This document shows, piece by piece, positions 15,828 through 30,200 of a stretch of 64,000 nucleotides of DNA. The notes beneath the pieces are model-generated. The model saw only the letters and a list, made by a program, of their open reading frames with translations, was not told where the DNA came from and did no database searches. Numbering within the stretch: position 1 is the stretch's first letter; the number at the start of each line of letters is the position of its first letter. The position numbers and the translations under genes are program-made. The stretch comes from Onchocerca volvulus (taxonomy: Eukaryota; Nematoda; Chromadorea; Rhabditida; Onchocercidae), in contig HG738138.1 of the NCBI GenBank assembly GCA_000499405.2, positions 8,492,888-8,556,887 of the forward strand, read 5' to 3'.

Positions 15828-18800
15828 ATGGAGAAATTGAAACAATTCCTCGAAGAAGTCAAAGGTTTGGATCAAATGCCTCTATGTAGTGCGCATAAAT
15901 CAGCATGGACCGACCTTTACCGTTCCGGAGGAGCAGTAAGTTGCTAAAATGGGATTTGGAGGAAAAAGTATTCTTTAAAAATTACCATGTACGTCATAAG
16001 CCTCTTGCAGTTTTTGGACATGTAGTTGCAAAATCGTCTGGTCAATTTTTCTTTTGGAGGATTAGATGGTCCGGATGATCATCATATTACAAAAATGACA
16101 TGCAGAGTTCTAACTACTCAATTTCCATAAGAAAAAATCGCCACTCTTGGAGATGCGAGTACCATTTCCAATGCATGCAAGCGAAGAGTCGCGGGACAGA
16201 GTCTGTTTCATACTGGTACCGGTCTAATGCCACGACGGCACTGTTTGGCTTTCAGAAATCGTTGACAAAGTTTGGCGGTGGATGAGATGGCGGCTCTTGT
16301 TCTGGTGTATGTTGGTGAGGTGTGGTGTATGTGGTTTTTATTCAGAAGTTTTTTCAGATGTACCATACAACAGCACCACCACCTTTCGTACCAGCAGGAC
16401 AGCTGGTTGGCGATCACAACGTAAAAGGTGCGCAAATGGCCTATCCAGATGTTCATCCCTATCCAGGTATTCTTTCATTATTTGTTTCTCACCGTTAACT
16501 GGGGGAAATTACATGGGTAGAATATAACACACGAGGTTAGATAGCCGTGTTTGATGTGCTTAACATCTATGTAACATTAAGTATAGCACTAGAGCTTGAT
16601 TGATCATAGAATATTTGTGAAACATGTCAAATCTTGTCAACAGCTCATTCATGATTTAAGGTTCAGTTAATGCGGAACAAAATCATATGATGCGGGGCAG
16701 TGCTGCCATCTCCCAGAATGGACAAATCCCACAGGTATCTCTTCTATTTATAAATGTATGTTTATTCCTGACATGACAGACCGCATATTTTATTCTTTAT
16801 TTAGATTTTTTAGAACTGTTTTGAAATTTCGAGTTCATTCTGACTGTTGTAGAACATGACGATGCAAAGTGGCGCAGTTTGTGGGCAATTTGCAGGACAG
16901 CAAGGATTTCCATCGCAGTTTACTGCATCTCTCGGTTCGCACTGTAATATTACTTTTAAAGCTCTTACTGCTGCATGCTTGGATCGAAAAGAAAACTACC
17001 TCCGAAATTTTCTCCAGATTTTTCGAATTTTTGAGTATTTGCAGAAATGAACAATGGTAAGACTGTAAATGGCGGAGCCCATCTCTTCTCCAATCCTCCC
17101 AACAGCTTCCCGAATAATGTTCGCCTGAATAGTGGTATCATATCTAATCCTTCTCCTGCAAGTTTGTTTTTCGGAGTTGTTTTCTGAGAATTCAGCCGGT
17201 GTGGTTTCTGAATAACATCGAAAAGAATTCATTTCAGATTCACAAATAATATCTCCTAAGATTTCTGTACCCTCTACTATGACTGCATCTTCGACGCCAA
17301 CTTTTACTGGGAATATATCTGCAATGCCCAGTGTGGGCACGTTTCCACATATGCTTCCATCTTCTCAACCACTTCCACCGATGGCATCTAGTACAGAAAT
17401 TGTGCCACCAAGATCGTCTGTAGGAATAATACCACCACCAGATCCATCCATGACTCAACGGTATTTTGGCACTTCCACACAAAATGCCACACCGGAAATT
17501 GGGGGTGAAGCTGCTCCAAAACATCCAACATTTGGTGGTCTTACAGGGCTAAATAGTTTCCCAAAACCAACTGGTAGCAGTGGCCCACAGATGTTTGTCC
17601 CTCCACAAATGCCTGGTGTATATAGTAGTCCTTCTTCTGGGTCTCTTGGCCTTTCATCAATGGCTGGCGCACCATCCGTTAATTATGGTACTGGCGGTGC
17701 TGGTATAGCTGGACCATCAATGCATGGAGAAACAATAGGACCACCTGCTCCAGGATTGTATCAGCAAAAACCTCGTTTGGATCCTAATCTGATGCCTAGT
17801 GTGGTATGTCCATGAAAAGTTTCTCACTCTCATAAGCTCAGAAAATATCAAGAGATTTTAAAAGTTGCGCAAAATCTTACATTTTTTGAAATTTCGTTTT
17901 TCACCAAATTTTTCAAAAAAAAAAAAATAATTTAGGTTCAAGTAATCGAAGAAGATCGTTCGGCAAGGAGTGGGACATTTCCAACTGGTTATCCTACAGC
18001 TGAGCATCCACCACTGACGTCAACTGAATTTGTTGCTCAGGATCAGGGTATGGAACTAGGATTTAGAAATTCTTTTTTATTTCTGAGAAACAAAATAATT
18101 GAGAATTAGTATAAACTTCATTTGTTGGTGAACGCGCTATATTGACTTGTAAATTTAATTAAGAATTTCTTTGAAACTCTTTTGAAGAAATGAGCTTGAT
18201 TCTTTATCCATTATATTCTGCATCACTTGATATTCATTATCTTTTAAATGAGGAAGTAATAAATTCACAATTTATAAACAAATGTGGGACTTTTGAGAAA
18301 TTGAAATTTCTTCCCTCTATAATTAAGTTTTAGGCATTTGTAATCCGAAATTTATGCGATCTACGCTCTATGTTGCACCGGCTTCGTCTGATATGTTAAA
18401 AAATTCACAAATACCATTTGCAGTCGCTGTCACTCCATTTGCACGTTTGCATTCAAATGAGGTATTTTATTATATCTTTAACCTCCTCTCATTTCAAAGA
18501 AAAGTTATTGGCATTCTAACAGTTGAAACCGCAGAATAAATAGGGATTCAAACTGTAGGAGGTCATATGTTGGCATTTGTAGTTTGATTTCATCTACTCT
18601 TAAATGTTGCCATGGCCTTTCAGAAAAATGAGTTTAAGTCAGCATTTGATCTTTAACAAAATATTTTCGTAATCTTTATTAACTGTTTGGAACTGCTTGT
18701 TTTACTTTTCAGTTAATCAGTCTAGGATTAAAACGATATTCTTCCCAAAAACTTTTTGGTGTATGTAAGCATAATTTTGTGGTACTGAAGTTTATTAAAA

Positions 18801-21800
18801 ACTGTACTCTTGATTCAGTTCATTTATGTGTAATATATATGTATTCTCATTAGTAGTTAACAGAAAATGCATAAAATATACAATAATTGGGATATCAAAA
18901 ATGCGATGTAATTAACGATTTAAAATCTTGAAATCCTCAGCTGTTTCATGTTTGGACCTTAAGCTTTTATAGTTTTTCTTTCTTTTTTTTTCCATTTTTA
19001 TTTTGTTATTAAATATATCTAACATGTTTCTTAAAACGTCTTGCAGATGCAACCTCCCATCGTGGATCTTGGAGAATTGGGTCCCGTGAGATGTCATCGT
19101 TGCAAAGCTTATATGTGTCCATTCATGGAATTTCAAGATGGCGGTCGTCGCTTCAAATGCCCATTTTGCTCTGCATCTACAGCTGGTGTGTGGCTATACC
19201 GTGATTTTCCCCTTTTCAAAGACCGTTTATTTTAGGCTTATAGTAATCTTGTTTATCGTTTATTTTGTTTTTGTTTTAGTGGATGATTCATATTTTGCTC
19301 ACCTGGATCACACCGGCCGCCGCACCGATATCCAGCACCGTCCTGAACAGTTCCTTGGATCTTATGAATTTGTTGCAACGAAACCGTATTGTAAGGTTCG
19401 GTTTTTCGAGATTTGCATGTTTTCGGAATTCAGGATTGCTGAAATATTGAACTTTTTATGCTATTTTTATATCCAAAATCATTTTCAGAATGGTTTGAAA
19501 CCAAAAGAACCTGCATTCATTTTTATGTTGGATGTGTCGTATTCTGCAGTGCACTGTGGCCTTGTATCAATATTTTGTAGAAATATTCGAAATTTGTTAA
19601 ACAATTTACCCAAGTTCGTTTCGTTTATGTAATGAAATAGGATGAATTTTCTCGTAATAGAATATGATTTTTTTTTAAGTTCATACTTCTTAATGCAAAT
19701 AGAAGTCAGAAATTCACTCTTATAAACCAAAAAATTTCTTCGCTTGAGTTATGATAAGATACTGTTGCAGAGAAATGGGTCAAGTGAAGTCGTCTTTGCG
19801 CATTGGATTTGCAACATACGATCAGACTATCCATTTCTATAATCTGAAAAGCCATATAGGTCAACCTGAAATGTTGGTCGTTGGAGACGTAAACGATGTT
19901 TTTGTTCCATTTGTGGATGGATTTCTGGTAACACTAGAGGAAGCTGATGTTGTTCTGAATAGGTAGAACATCAAATCCGTACATTCAAATATAATAGTCT
20001 CTTGGTAATTTTCTGTTCACATGAGGCTCCACAAGTTCGCAATCACAATTATAGAACCATTAGTTTGCTCCATTTAAGGTTCAATTAATATATAAAGAGT
20101 TTAACAATCCAACCTCGAGAAGTTTTTCTTGTCTCGTTTAAAGTGTTTGAGAATATGTTTCGCTTGTTAGACATAATTCAAGCTGCCGTCATTCCTACAT
20201 TGCAGTAAAGTGCTCTCTTTGTATTTTGAAAGAGAAATAACTCATTTCTCTTTCAAAGAAATAACTCGTTATAATCACGATGAGCGAAATCGTTGTATGA
20301 TCGTATTGAAATTAAAAACCAGAATATAAGACTTTTGCTCACTTCATTGCAGTTATTCATTTATGTATTTTGAGCTTGCTGTATGAAATTGAAAAAATCT
20401 TTGGCGACACACGAATCACTGAAACGATGCTTGGTCCTGTTATTCAGGCTGGTCTGGATGCATTAAAAGTACGCATGATGTTTCCCACTAGTTTGAATTT
20501 TGCTACAGAATAGTTTTAAATTCACAGTTTCAATATTCATATGGTTTTATAGTCGAGTTAAGTTTCAGTGTGCTGATAGAGCAGGCAAACTGTTCATATT
20601 CCATACCAATTTGCCATTGCTAGATGCACCTGGGAAGTTAAAAAATCGTGATGATCGGAAGCTGCTTGGAACCGATAAGGAAAAGGTTAATTTAGTCAGA
20701 CTAGTAATTTGATTCAACTTATTATTTCGAACTTCACGCTCCTGATAACTTAATTTGTGGAGCGAAATTTTCTTGATTTTGATGCATATTGACTAATTTA
20801 TATTATTATTGCTTGTCTTTAGCAACACTGCACTATTGTAGTTACAGATATGATAAGACATATTTTGCATTTTTCTTCGTTGACCAATAGTTATTTTAGG
20901 CTGTTTTACAACCGCACACCGATTTTTACAGTAAACTAGGTGAAGAATGTGTAAAAGCAGGTTGTGCGGTAGATTTATTCTTATTTCCAAATTCTTTCGT
21001 GGATGTTGCATCACTTTCACCTGTTTGCTCGCTAACAGGTGGTTCCATATACAAATATCAATACTTTGAGGTATGTTGTAATCTGTAATTTGTTTAATAA
21101 ATATGATGTGCGTGATATATATTTCATTTATTGCTTTAGTTAAATCTACTAGACCAGTTCGTTACTTGTTTCATGAAGTATTATTTTAGACACAAAAAGA
21201 TAGCGAACGTTTCTTGGTCGATCTTTCTCACGACATAAGTCGTGAAATTGTGTTTGATGTAATGATAAGAGTGCGTACATCCACTGGTAAGTACTATCTT
21301 TAGCTTTAATTGTTCGATAGTTACCTTACTTCAAAATAACAATAGTTCCCTATGCTGACCGTTACTTTCAGGTTTGCGACCGACTGGTTTCTTCGGTTCT
21401 TTCTTTATGGATAATAGCACGGATTTGGAAATGGGTGCCATTGATTGTGACAAAGTGAATTTTTGTTATACTAAAATTTGCTTCAACAGTAATCGTATGA
21501 AACAATGATTTTTTAACATTTAATTACAGGCAGTTCATGTAGAAATCAGACATGATGATAAATTACCAGAAGGAAATGCTCACTTACAAACGGCTGTACT
21601 ATTTACATCATGTAGCGGAGAGAGAAGACTTCGTATTCACAATCTTGCTTTATCTGTTTCATCGGATTATAACCAACTTTATCGTGTTGCTGATTTGGAT
21701 TGTTTGACATCTTTCCTCTTCAAACATGGTAAAAGAATCTCAATTCTTGCTTTTGAAATGTAGTTTTTGTTTCAGAATAAAATTCACTTTGTTTCGAACG

Positions 21801-22856
21801 CATTTGCAGTTTCACAATTTTACTATACATTTTTTTAGCGGAATACTTTTTGCGAGACAAATCTCCTAAGGAAATGCGGGAAGCGGTAAATGCACGTTGC
21901 GCGCAAATGCTGGCAACATACCGTGAGAAGTGCAGTGAGCAAGCACCTCTTGGGCAACTTATTTTGCCAGAATGTTTGAAACTTTTACCATTATTCGCAA
22001 ATTGCATAATAAAGAATGATGCTCTTAGTGGAGGTCAGTTTCCAGTTATACAATTCTATGTTGTATTAATTTCTTCGTTATGCGAACTATTCAGATATTT
22101 TTTTTCCTATCATTTGAAAAGGAAGCATTAAAATCTTTTCTAGGTAACGACATGACGGTGGATGATAGAGCTTATCTAATGCATCTTATACCATCCTTGA
22201 AGCCAGAAGATGCATTGACTTTGCTATATCCTACAGTGTTTCCTATTTCCGATCTAATTTTTGAACAGCACCCATCTGAGGTATTTAATTTACATGCAGA
22301 TATGCTTTTTCAAAAGATCGTTTATTGTAGAGATTATTTTGATGTGATATTTTTAGATAATTTTACCAGTCTGCATACGGGCTTCTTACGATAACTTGTC
22401 TCCGGAAAAAGCATATATGATTTATAATGGCATTATGATGTTCTTATGGATTGGCTTAAAAGTGCCACAGGATTGGATACAGGATGTTTTCAATTCCAAC
22501 TCAGTCTCTCATCTCAATGTGGAGAATGTTTGTCTTTGAAATGGTTCAATTGATAGTTTAAATATTCTGCAATTATTTCAATGATGTTTTTCGTTTAACT
22601 ATTCTTTCATTAAATAGATGTGTTTTAGCATATTGTGCCGAAGCGTGACAATGCACGATCACGTGCTGTACGTTACGTTATTGATCGGGTGAATATGAAT
22701 CGCTTGAGACATATGAAACTGTTCATAATTCGGCAGCAAGATGCATTAGAAGCTTGGATGAAAAAATTTCTAGTTGAAGATCGTACATCGAGTACGCCCT
22801 CATATGTGGATTACTTGTGTAACATTCATCGTGAAATTAGAAATTTGCTGAGTTAA
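15828..22856 (+). CDS. sec-24: COPII coat cargo adaptor SEC24, C/D class
   Basis: Twenty-two exons give about 1,117 residues: 15828-15935, 16358-16466, 16667-16734, 16853-16934, 17045-17161, 17238-17803, 17936-18047, 18334-18461, 19047-19185, 19280-19395, 19489-19613, 19771-19962, 20375-20468, 20569-20685, 20900-21070, 21190-21286, 21372-21454, 21530-21728, 21839-22033, 22144-22280, 22357-22527, 22629-22856. The N-terminal 400 residues are Pro/Gly/Ser-rich and disordered. Then come CNPKFMRST, the zinc finger CHRC...CPFC (Cys 446, 449, 468, 471), LDHTGRR, the trunk start [11 protein letters not shown], the helical part and a gelsolin-like end. [11 protein letters not shown] and AYMCPFM match the SEC24C/D subgroup. 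SEC24 pairs with SEC23 at ER exit sites and selects cargo. The first exon (36 codons) joins in phase but is not recognisable, so translation could instead begin at ATG 16358. The exon at 20375 uses a weak acceptor (TTGAG). Confidence 0.92.
20225..20257. repeat. Perfect 14-bp hairpin in SEC24 intron
   Basis: Bases 20225-20238 are the exact reverse complement of 20244-20257, with the five-base loop AACTC between them. It lies in the SEC24 intron 19963-20374. Function unknown. Confidence 0.7.
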
Positions 22857-24237
22857 GGAAGCATCTTTATGCTTTCTGTTTTCTTATTTTTGTTATTGTT
22901 CTGTATTTATTTGGGAAATTGGTTTTTCAGTTGTTGATATTAAAATGTGTGATAATGTTGATTGTGACAAGCGCCATATCCTCACAGTAATCCCACACTT
23001 TAAGCAACTTTCTCTTTCAGTTTAACGGGATCTCTTCACTGAAACTAAATTTTTAAGTGTTTTTCTTTTTTTTTTTTTTTTTTTTTCTTGTCATTTTATG
23101 CTGATTATCAACTGATTGTTTTGTAGGTCAGTATTTCTAAGCTCTGAAATGGAATTTTAAGTCTTAAAATTTTTTCACGAAGAATAATAGGATATATAAT
23201 GACGCTTCCCACCAGTATTGTAATATGGGCTATGAGCGATGATTGTAATGATAGCAGATTATAATTGTAGTGATGGTTGAGAAATGATGTGGTGCATAAG
23301 CGATTGTTTCGCTCTTGCATTCTATCTTACATCATGCTTTCTTTTCGTTGTGATTGTATTGAAAAGCCTTATTTATATTCATCTTTTCTTGAAGCTATTT
23401 GTTTTTCTGATAAAATTTTCAGTTCGGTTGCACCACTTCGTCATACATTTTATATACAAACGCTAAGATAGCCAATTTATTTATGGAAAGTCAACTTAAG
23501 ATCACTATAGGCTAGGAAAAACACAAGGAGGCTTAATTTTCGCTAATGAAATTCGACGTTGAGATGTTGTAAGTTAAACAGAGTTTGACATTCCAGTCAC
23601 TTCAAGTGAACAGTGCGGTCAGGGTTGCAAGTTGATATTAGAGTTTCTCAGTATGGGAATAGCAGCAGCAGTTCAGATTTTTGGACTGTGTAGGAGTCGA
23701 ACTGTAAAGGACAGGGGCATGAGTTGTTTATTCATTTCATAGAAGAAGAGCCAAAGCTTGGATTTGCTTCTGAGATTGGACTTTGTGATGTAGCGCATCG
23801 TAGGGAGTTTCTATTTGCAAAGTTGGAGTGTAATACCGAGAAACTCATGCATAAGTTACTGTATACGGTGGCGCTTTTTTCTATTCTATTCCGATCCAGT
23901 CTCTCGGGATCATCAGATTTGTAACAATGAATATTGTGCAAGGATTGACTAGGTGTAACTTTTTTCACTGATTCGTAATTTTGTATGCTGCAGGTTACAC
24001 GTTTAGATTTGTAACTCTAGGACAATACAGATATCACAGACTGGTGCAAAGAGGAAAGAATTCTAATAAAGAAATAAACCGGATTATTCTGTCATTACAA
24101 TGTTTCAGATTGGCCACTTGAACTCTAATCATCTATTCGTTATAAATTAACGTGATGCAACGTATAGATGTAACTGGAAATTGATTTATCAGTCAGTAAT
24201 AAAGCAGGGGACAGCAGTGGGATCTTAGAGGACTGGA
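22857..24237. other. Intergenic region between SEC24 and srGAP
   Basis: It holds a long T tract near 23067-23086 and no exon I can support. Open frames near 23277-23471 and 23724-23924 have no recognisable similarity. Confidence 0.5.
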
Positions 24238-27200
24238 ATGACCATCAACGAGCTGCAAGAGGAAAATGATGTATGCGAACGAAAATGAAGCATGCTGTAA
24301 CGACGGATATGGGTATGAACTTTGGTTTCGGCATGATTAAAAGGTACCGGTGTGCCTGTAATGTGATAATCTCATTATCGGGTCTTTCGGACACTTGTCA
24401 ACTGCCCAAATCCCGGATATTATCTTTTTTCGAATAGAAAATCTTCTATCACCTGATACATGTAGCAATTCCAAATTTGCAAAATGCTCATCCCAAGTAA
24501 TCTTTGCTTTTTATGAGAGGAATGCGATGCTTTCTCTCTACCGTGCCGATGCCGATAGTCTCATCTTTGTTATCGATTCCCTTTTCTTATTTTGTTTGTG
24601 AGCAATACGATAGTTCTCTTTCAAACGAAATTGAATTACACTATTTCTTACACTATGTTTTTGCGAGTTTATTTGTAAATAAATGGTGTGCTGCCACATA
24701 ACTGAACATATCAGTGTGATTGTCGGAGTGTTAACGGTTGCACGAGTTCCCGGAAATTTTACGACGTCGTTTTTTAATAAATTCATATTTTCCTGAATTT
24801 AAATCACATAAATGATTTGTCGATAAACTGCATAGATTTTAAGAATCGTCCTAATTTTTTCCAGAAGTTTTTGAAGAATAGCAAGATAAATTCTCATGAT
24901 TAAAAAAACAAGGCATTTTTGAGATGTTGCGCAAATACTAGCTTTGTGAGATGAATAGGTTTGCCAGATATTACTATTTCTTTTCTTGTTTCGGTGCATT
25001 GCTGTAGGAATCTTATCATTCACTGGGATGTTCGAATGTATTAACTTTTGTTATCAGTTTTATACGTAATATCGGTATCGGTCCAACATTTTAGATTCCT
25101 GAGCCCCGACAAGCTGTGATAGTATCGGGTTCAGGGGCAGCAATCAATGACATTCGTAAGATGTCATTAACCAAAAGCAAAACCACACTCCACAACTTTG
25201 AACATCTCGTCAAAGGTAAGCTGTTTTATTATTAATCTTTGACTGTTTTTCATAGCAATGAATTTTTCTTTGCTCCAATTTTCTAGCAGAATAACTGAGT
25301 TGGGGTTAGACTATGCTCTTTCCAAAAAGGAAGAAATTTTATGCTGTGGGAAATTTTAAAAATTTCGCCGCTGCTTTATTTTTCTACGGACTAGAGAATC
25401 AGATGCTTAAAGGTCGTTTACTGTTATTTAAATTCAATTAGGTTTTTTGTTTTGAGTTGGCTCTTCACGTTTAATTTGACACTGATTCAAGTTAATTAAA
25501 TTTAATCTAAGAGGGAAAGAATATGAGACTAAAACTTGCTGATTTTGTTTAAGTATCTTTCCATCAATTGCCAGTACTCAATAGAATTGCAATATTATCT
25601 GCTGATGAATGCATATATGAATTAATATTAATTATCAAAAAAGGAATTTTAATCTAGAAGAATTGTTAAGTACAAAGTGCAGTGAAAGAGGAATTTGAAA
25701 GGATCTTTTAGGATCCATTGACAAGTTATACTTATTTATAACTGCCAAATTAACTAGAACATATTACATTCTTTCGTGGTCATTAGAAGATCGCTGGTCC
25801 AAGTTTCATCGAATAATTGCTCCAACTTTTGGAGGTGATTAGCATACACATTTAATATATTTTATTGGTAATAGATTTCCTTGGCATAACAAGTACAGGA
25901 TCTAAGGCTGGCAAATCAACTCTCAACTAGAATCGCCCTGCTGAAATTTTATGAAGTTCATCCAGTTGTTTAGGGCTGTCATTTGGTTCCCTTTCGCTTT
26001 TACTTCTCGTATTATTTAAGAGAAAAAACGGGGAAAAGAGTGTAGGAAGAGAAAGACAGATGAGGAGCAGAGAATGAAGGATGAAGGAAGAGGAGGAATT
26101 GTGGTTACAATTTATATTCATTATGGCACATATATCGAGTCAGAGTCTTGATTCATTGCTCTTTTCTGTTCTTATTCCTGGATGAGTCTTTTTGTTATTA
26201 TTTCTCGACGAGTCATTTGACCCATTTCCGATATGCATTTGTTATTCTAAAGGATAATGTTATTGTAATTAACAATAATTAACAAACTGTAACGTCTCTT
26301 AATAACGAATGATTTCACTGATCGTATTTGTGTATATGTTGTATGTTGCACTCGATTATATGTATACATGTTTTGCGTGTATCTGTTTGTATTTGTCCAC
26401 TTATCCATGTTGTAATGCATTTTGTGTAAAAGGAATTTTAGAGCTTTCGAAGCGGAAAATGTATGTCGTTTGTGCATGAATAAAGTTCTTATTAAAGCGT
26501 TCTGTGAAATAGTTTTCAAGGATAATATTCTGGCAACGATGTGGTTCAGAACTGTACTCTCCGGTGTTTGATGCGACGAATTTGTCTATGGCGCTATGGC
26601 GGTTGGTATTCATATGGGCTTTGTAAATGAAGCTTATGATGCAAATAGCTAAATTATTGTCTCTTAACTGATGAACGTCTGACAATATTCAGGGGGATTG
26701 TTTAAGCAATCTCACTCCGAAACTGTACAATAGTAGCCATAGAAGATGATAATGCTGTATAAACAGAAAGTTTTTAAATCTTGAGTAAGGTGGGACACGT
26801 GGAATCCTGTCTGAATGTAGGAAGACGTCCTCCAAGTTTAGTTTTATTTGACTTTGATGTGGTAGGATATCCTTCCTCCAAAAATTAGCATCTTGTTTAC
26901 TGCTGCTGCAGTGATATGTAGTATGTCTCAGTCTAGTTTGCTATGCTGCTAGTAGCAATTTGCTAATCGTTTCACTGTCGCTCTCAGGCGGATATATGCA
27001 AATCGAAATGAACGACGAAATAATTATACGCTGCATGTGTGAGTGGCAGTGTTACTGTTCAGTCATTAATACTGATAATAACAGCAATAGTATAATTATC
27101 TAGTAATAGCAGCAAAAATATAAGCAATGGAAATTTGAAGAATCGAAATGCAATAAAATTGTTCGCATATTTAAATCAAAAAGTGCTCTTTTGTTTGTTA

Positions 27201-30200
27201 TATCCTCCTAAAATTTTGTTGCTAATGTTTATTTTGTTAAAGAATTCAGTTTGTTTAGCGAAAATTCTTTTTCTGCATTATCCGAAAGCACCTAATGCTG
27301 TTTTCACCGCTACTCTGATCCAAAGCATATTACGAAGATCCTTGGAAATGCTTTTTTTATTGTCATTGTCGCAAAAGTGAACTGCATAATTGTAGCTGCA
27401 TTTTCACCATCGTTGCATTGTCATGCTGCATATTTGTTATTTGTGAGGAGGAATTTCATTGATATCCATTGATTTGAACACGAAATGGATGCCAGAATTG
27501 GAGAAGTTAAGAAGTCTCATTTGGAATAATGCGTATCGTAGCTATTGATCAAACATGGTGACAATGAACGTAGAGAAATCAGCTTTACACAAAGCGCAGC
27601 TCGTTTGTATTGCTTAGTTGATATGCAAGAAAAATTGCTGTTTTTTTAATGGAAGGGTGAACATGCGACCGTTTTATTGTTAAAAAAAAACGTATACTGT
27701 TGTTGTTTGTAATTTATTTGTGATTTTCCCGCAGATTTATCATATTTTTCTTGTCGTTCTGGATACACGCATTTTTGAAATCTATGACTGCAGCCTTTTG
27801 CTATTGCTGATAGTATTTTGCATTTTGTGCCTGCTTAAATTTCGCGAAAATCAATGGTTCGAGCAGTACTGTGTGCGGCCAGTAGTCGTACGGTTGAACA
27901 GATTATTGATATGAGCAGTAAGTCGTTAATCTGTTAACTATTCTGTTTATTATAAACTCCTTTTCATTGTCAGATCTAATTGCTTCCGATTATACTGCAT
28001 CCTCTTTTTCTCTCTCCGGATTCCAAAAAAAGCCATACATATCACCATAAGTAATTTCCTCAATAAATTTTAAACCATGATGATATCTTCAATATCTTAT
28101 GACTGAGTTAATTTCATTTAATGACGTTTAAATATTAAGCAAATTTTTATGTATCACAATCTTCTTCAAATATGCAATATAAAAGGTTGATTGATATGAA
28201 ATTTGAAGAAAATTGGAAGATTGGAATAGCATCTCGTTCTATCTCGTTCTGTTGCGGTTCTATGCTATTAAAATATATGTGCTAAAAAGTACGTACGCTA
28301 TGTATAAGTTACACTAATTTGCTGTTAAAAAGCGGGGTACTGATAGTTTTATCTCCCCAGTAATCTACAGCTATGCAATTCCTTGCTTATTCAGCTGCAA
28401 TAAAAAAAAAAAAGGATTAGATGCTCATTATTCAAGAAATTCAGTCAAGTCTGTTACTATCGAATAATTTATTCAGCATTAGCTGTAATACCTACCTACC
28501 AAATTAGTTCTGTCGTAAGTAACCTTTAAATTAAGTCAGAAAGCTCTAATAACAAGAAAATAATACTGTTTAGGTCATTTAGTAAACCTGTTTCGGTCCA
28601 GGGTCAACTACTTATAGAATCATTAATTTGATAGATGTTTTAGGTATTTAAGAACATAATTTTTTACATGAGTATTTTTTGCTTTGCCTTTGCTTCAACC
28701 GTATTGTGCATTCAGAACATTTATCTTCTATAGTGATCACTTAGTTTAATAAAAAAAGAAAAAAAAAATTAGTGATGTACAAAATCTTTAGTCGTCAATT
28801 TTTTGCACCACTCATTATGACGAAACTCAGGAATTAAGTGAACATTTTTCTCGTGAAGAATAATTTTTCTTTCAATTTTTGGGTAACAACTGTAGATGTT
28901 TGGTGTGAATTTGTTTGGAGTGGAATAAGAAGTATTGGCTATCTTAATGTCTTATTTAGTTATCGTTTGAATTTTCAGAAATTCGTTCCCAGCTAAATGA
29001 GCAATTACGTTGCTTGGAAACTCGAACAGAAGCGCAAGTAAGTCATATTCACCTCTAGTTTTCTTTTATATAATTCCAATATTTCTCAAATTTTCAAATA
29101 GGATTTTATTTTGCAATTCATCTTTAACTAGCAAGAAAATCGAGAAGGTTTTAAAATATTTTTTGCACATCTGTTTTTGGAAATTTTTTTCGTAAGAAAT
29201 CTTTATTTTAGACTGCTATTTTATTGGAACTAAATGATTACTATCGGAAGAAGGCAGAACTTGATGGCGAGTATGGGAAACAGCTCGAAAAACTTGCAAA
29301 AAATATTATGCAAAAACATAAAAATGAGCGGTATAAGTAAGTTTCATGTTTTTATCGATTTTTGGAAGTTATTAAAATTTTAGTTAAGGATAAGCGTACA
29401 TAACAATATACACTTTCCTGTTGGCTCGTTTTTGTTATTTTTTCAATCCCTTTCTTTTCATAAAACGCAAAATAGAAATGAAAAGTTGGTGACGAAGCTG
29501 AAGGAAGTAAAGAGGAGCTGGAGGAAGTTGCGGGTTTTTGAAAATTCATGCTGTCCATAAGACCAAAAACTGCATAAGCTATTTTATTTTATAATCAGAT
29601 AATCTCAAGCGATTTGTAACTGATTTCTCAATCAAGATTATTGCTTGAATAATTTTTGATCTAGAAATCAGTTTGAAATCGCAAAAAATTAGTTAAGAGA
29701 CAAAGAGTTTACTACTTAAAGTAGGTAGAAGTTTTTCTGCATCAGTCTCTAGATTTTTCATAACGAATGATGAATGTTTAGTGAAGACTTGTTAATAATG
29801 ACAAGGAATTTCTTAGTGCTAAAATTTTATTAATGTTTGAAAATGTTGGCAGAATCGAATTAAGCAAGAAGTGGCTGCAAATATTTCATTATCAGTATTA
29901 TGCGTATTGAGACCAGCTTTAGAGGCGTACGAATTTCACTAGATAAATGAATGAAACAGTAAAAGTCATCGATCCTAAATGGAATTTAATGTGGAGTAAT
30001 TCAAGAGTAATATCTTTTATATTCCAGGAAAATTAAAAGGAACAAAAATTCTTTTCCTTTTGAATGCGAAGAAAAAGTAAGCCTATAATTAGTTATCACG
30101 GCGTTATGTTATATGCTTTTTTTTAATTCAGTCCTTTATTTGGTTGCTGTTTCATTCCTGGATTACAGATTCTCTTTCTATATGCATCATTTAAATTTGG

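Noticed and set aside
16100..16527. Overlapping ORFs on both strands inside the first SEC24 intron and second exon
   Set aside because: They are shadows or intronic frames; the coding phase follows exon 16358-16466 only.
23067..23086. Long T tracts here and at many other sites (for example 421-437, 6319-6340, 34589-34612, 57759-57780)
   Set aside because: They are common in this AT-rich genome and often sit ahead of splice acceptors; I see no special arrangement.
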